Below are positions 62,176 through 64,000 of a DNA stretch of 64,000 nucleotides, one piece after another; within the stretch, counting starts at the first letter, position 1, and every line of letters starts with the position of its first letter. Made by a program: the position numbers and the translations under genes. The DNA comes from an uncultured Eubacterium sp. (GTDB lineage Bacteria > Bacillota > Clostridia > Lachnospirales > Lachnospiraceae): contig CANRTU010000002.1 of assembly GCA_947642745.1 (NCBI GenBank), positions 1 through 64,000 on the forward strand, written 5' to 3'. The notes below the pieces were generated by a model. That model did not search any database and was not told the DNA's origin. It worked only from the letters and a program-made list of their open reading frames with translations.

Positions 62176-63552
62176 ATGATAGAAAATGAATATTCCAAAA
62201 TCACGCCTGAGATTCAAAGTCTCGCTGATCTAAGCAGCAGGCACTTCGCCATCGACCCATCCCTGTATTCCAGATACGATGTAAAACGTGGACTGCGTGA
62301 CGTCAATGGTAAAGGTGTACTGGTAGGCCTGACTGAGATTTCTGAGGTATGTGCTACCAAAAGAGACGGCGACCAGATCATTCCAGCCGACGGTGAACTG
62401 TATTACCGTGGTTACAATGTAAAGGACATTATTGCCGGAATTCCGCCGGAAAGCCATTTCGGATTTGAAGAAAGCGCTTTTCTGCTGATCTTCGGAAAGC
62501 TTCCCACACAGGAGGAATTAAAGACATTTACCAGTCAGCTCTCCCATTACCGCACCCTGCCAACGAGTTTTGTACGTGATATAATTATGAAAGCTCCCAG
62601 CCAGGATATGATGAATACACTTGCCAGAAGTGTTCTTACGCTATATTCTTATGATAACAAGGCAGATGATATCTCCATTCCTAACGTACTCCGTCAGTGT
62701 ATGCAGATGATCAGTCTGTTTCCATTACTTTCCGTTTATGGTTACCAGGCCTACCGTCATTATCATGATGGTGACAGTTTATTTATCCACAAACCGCTGC
62801 CAGAATTATCCACGGCGGAAACCATTCTGCATATACTGCGCCCGGACAGCAAATATACGCCTCTGGAAGCAAGATTGTTAGACATCGCCCTGATTCTTCA
62901 TATGGAGCACGGCGGCGGTAACAACTCTACGTTCACAACCCACCTGGTATCTTCTTCCGGAACCGATACATATTCGGTCATCGCGGCTTCCATCGGTTCT
63001 TTGAAAGGTCCAAAACATGGCGGCGCCAATATCAAAGTCGTTAAAATGGTGGAAGATATTAAAGCGCACCTGACAGACTGGACCGACGAAGACGCCATGC
63101 GCACTTACCTGAAGGCTATTCTGAATAAAGAAGCCTTTGACCGGGCAGGTCTTATTTATGGTATGGGACATGCTGTCTATTCCCTTTCTGACCCACGTGC
63201 CAGAATTTTCCGTACCTATGTGGAACGGCTGGCCATTGAAAAAGGATTCCAGGAAGAATATGCCCTCTACTCCCTGATCGAACGGCTGGCGCCGCAGGTC
63301 ATTGCTGACGAACGTAAAATTTACAAAGGCGTCAGCCCGAATGTAGACTTTTTCAGCGGTTTTGTATACCGTATGCTGGACCTTCCACTGGAATTATATA
63401 CGCCTATTTTCGCAATTGCCAGAATTGCCGGCTGGAGCGCCCACCGGCTGGAAGAAATTTCCTATAACGGCAAAATCATGCGTCCGGCCTATATGAGTGT
63501 ATCCAGCCGCAGAGAATACCTCCCGGTGGACAAACGCACACCGGAACTGTAG
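62176..63552 (+). CDS. gltA: citrate synthase / 2-methylcitrate synthase family
   Basis: HGGGNNSTFTTHLVSSSGTDTYSVIAASIGSLKGPKHGGAN; GMGHAVYSLSDPRA; aggaggtatgttaATG. Confidence 0.94.
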   Translation: MIENEYSKITPEIQSLADLSSRHFAIDPSLYSRYDVKRGLRDVNGKGVLVGLTEISEVCATKRDGDQIIPADGELYYRGYNVKDIIAGIPPESHFGFEESAFLLIFGKLPTQEELKTFTSQLSHYRTLPTSFVRDIIMKAPSQDMMNTLARSVLTLYSYDNKADDISIPNVLRQCMQMISLFPLLSVYGYQAYRHYHDGDSLFIHKPLPELSTAETILHILRPDSKYTPLEARLLDIALILHMEHGGGNNSTFTTHLVSSSGTDTYSVIAASIGSLKGPKHGGANIKVVKMVEDIKAHLTDWTDEDAMRTYLKAILNKEAFDRAGLIYGMGHAVYSLSDPRARIFRTYVERLAIEKGFQEEYALYSLIERLAPQVIADERKIYKGVSPNVDFFSGFVYRMLDLPLELYTPIFAIARIAGWSAHRLEEISYNGKIMRPAYMSVSSRREYLPVDKRTPEL

Positions 63553-63673
63553 GACGCATTTACCGGGGTTATTTCTATAACAGAATAACCCTGCCTGTAC
63601 CGGATGGGGAAACATACGCCGCACTTTTCATAAACCACACATGGAAGACGGCATCCTCCCGGCATCCGGCAGG

Positions 63674-64000
63674 TTATGACATGTACGCTTCTTTGATACT
63701 CTGCAGTTTCCTTACATACCACAGACAAACCGCCAGAAAACAGATCCCGGCCGTAACTTTCGCCAGATGCTGTCTGACCAGATACTGGATGCAGCACATC
63801 AGGATACTATATACACAGGCCGCTATTCCAAGTATAAGTGTAGGCAGATAAAGTCTGTAGCAAAATCCGGGAACATCCTCAATCCGTTCCGCTTCTTCTT
63901 CCGATATGAGAAACGATGGCGGTTTTCCGCTCTTTTTCATGCGGACGGCCAGTATCACCCCATAGGTCCCAAAAATAAAAATAATCAGATTAAATAACAT
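63674..64000 (-). CDS. small membrane protein, hypothetical
   Basis: 108 aa, three predicted hydrophobic segments; ATG at the very edge of the window. Confidence 0.6.
   Translation of the reverse strand: MLFNLIIFIFGTYGVILAVRMKKSGKPPSFLISEEEAERIEDVPGFCYRLYLPTLILGIAACVYSILMCCIQYLVRQHLAKVTAGICFLAVCLWYVRKLQSIKEAYMS

Noticed and set aside
1-64000. Prophage, integrative element or defence island
   Set aside because: No integrase, transposase, phage structural, restriction or other defence genes besides the lone mazF; the window is dominated by housekeeping synteny.

Overview
Chromosomal window from a low-to-mid GC Firmicute, most like Clostridia/Lachnospiraceae by gene content and synteny (inference; no search was run). 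It is mostly housekeeping. Minus-strand genes in the first half include a SpoVB/MurJ-like flippase, a DUF3048 lipoprotein, ybeY/yqfF-like/phoH/yqfD/yqfC, a dCMP deaminase, rlmH, folD, ftsK, uppP, a TepA-like Clp protease, glgA, yebC, a CBS-domain protein, mazF, alr, nnrDE, rex and an ABC-F ATPase. The rest of the window carries an MCP, icd, leuS, an EF-G paralog, tyrA, aroA, queA, pheS/pheT, a YihY/BrkB protein, a SpoIID-like protein, an AI-2E family transporter, a GH13 glucosidase, a two-component system, pckA, cdd and citrate synthase. I found no prophage, CRISPR array, transposase, rRNA or tRNA. The most interesting non-housekeeping signals are: (1) a probable 6S-like RNA at about 52691-52883 (minus) with a near-ideal promoter, followed by an unexplained tail of tandem ACRAAAGATA motifs that ends in an intrinsic terminator; (2) a truncated YqfF/PgpH-like protein whose catalytic HD motif is replaced by YR; (3) a cluster of tiny proteins (32.5-34.1 kb) including a Gly/Cys-rich protein and a pair of overlapping micro-ORFs; (4) several families of palindromic or dispersed intergenic repeats; (5) a MazF toxin next to alr with no visible antitoxin; (6) an EF-G paralog with an altered G4 motif (TDMD); (7) a degenerate copy of the queA 3' end just downstream of queA; and (8) a Phe-specifier T-box upstream of pheS.
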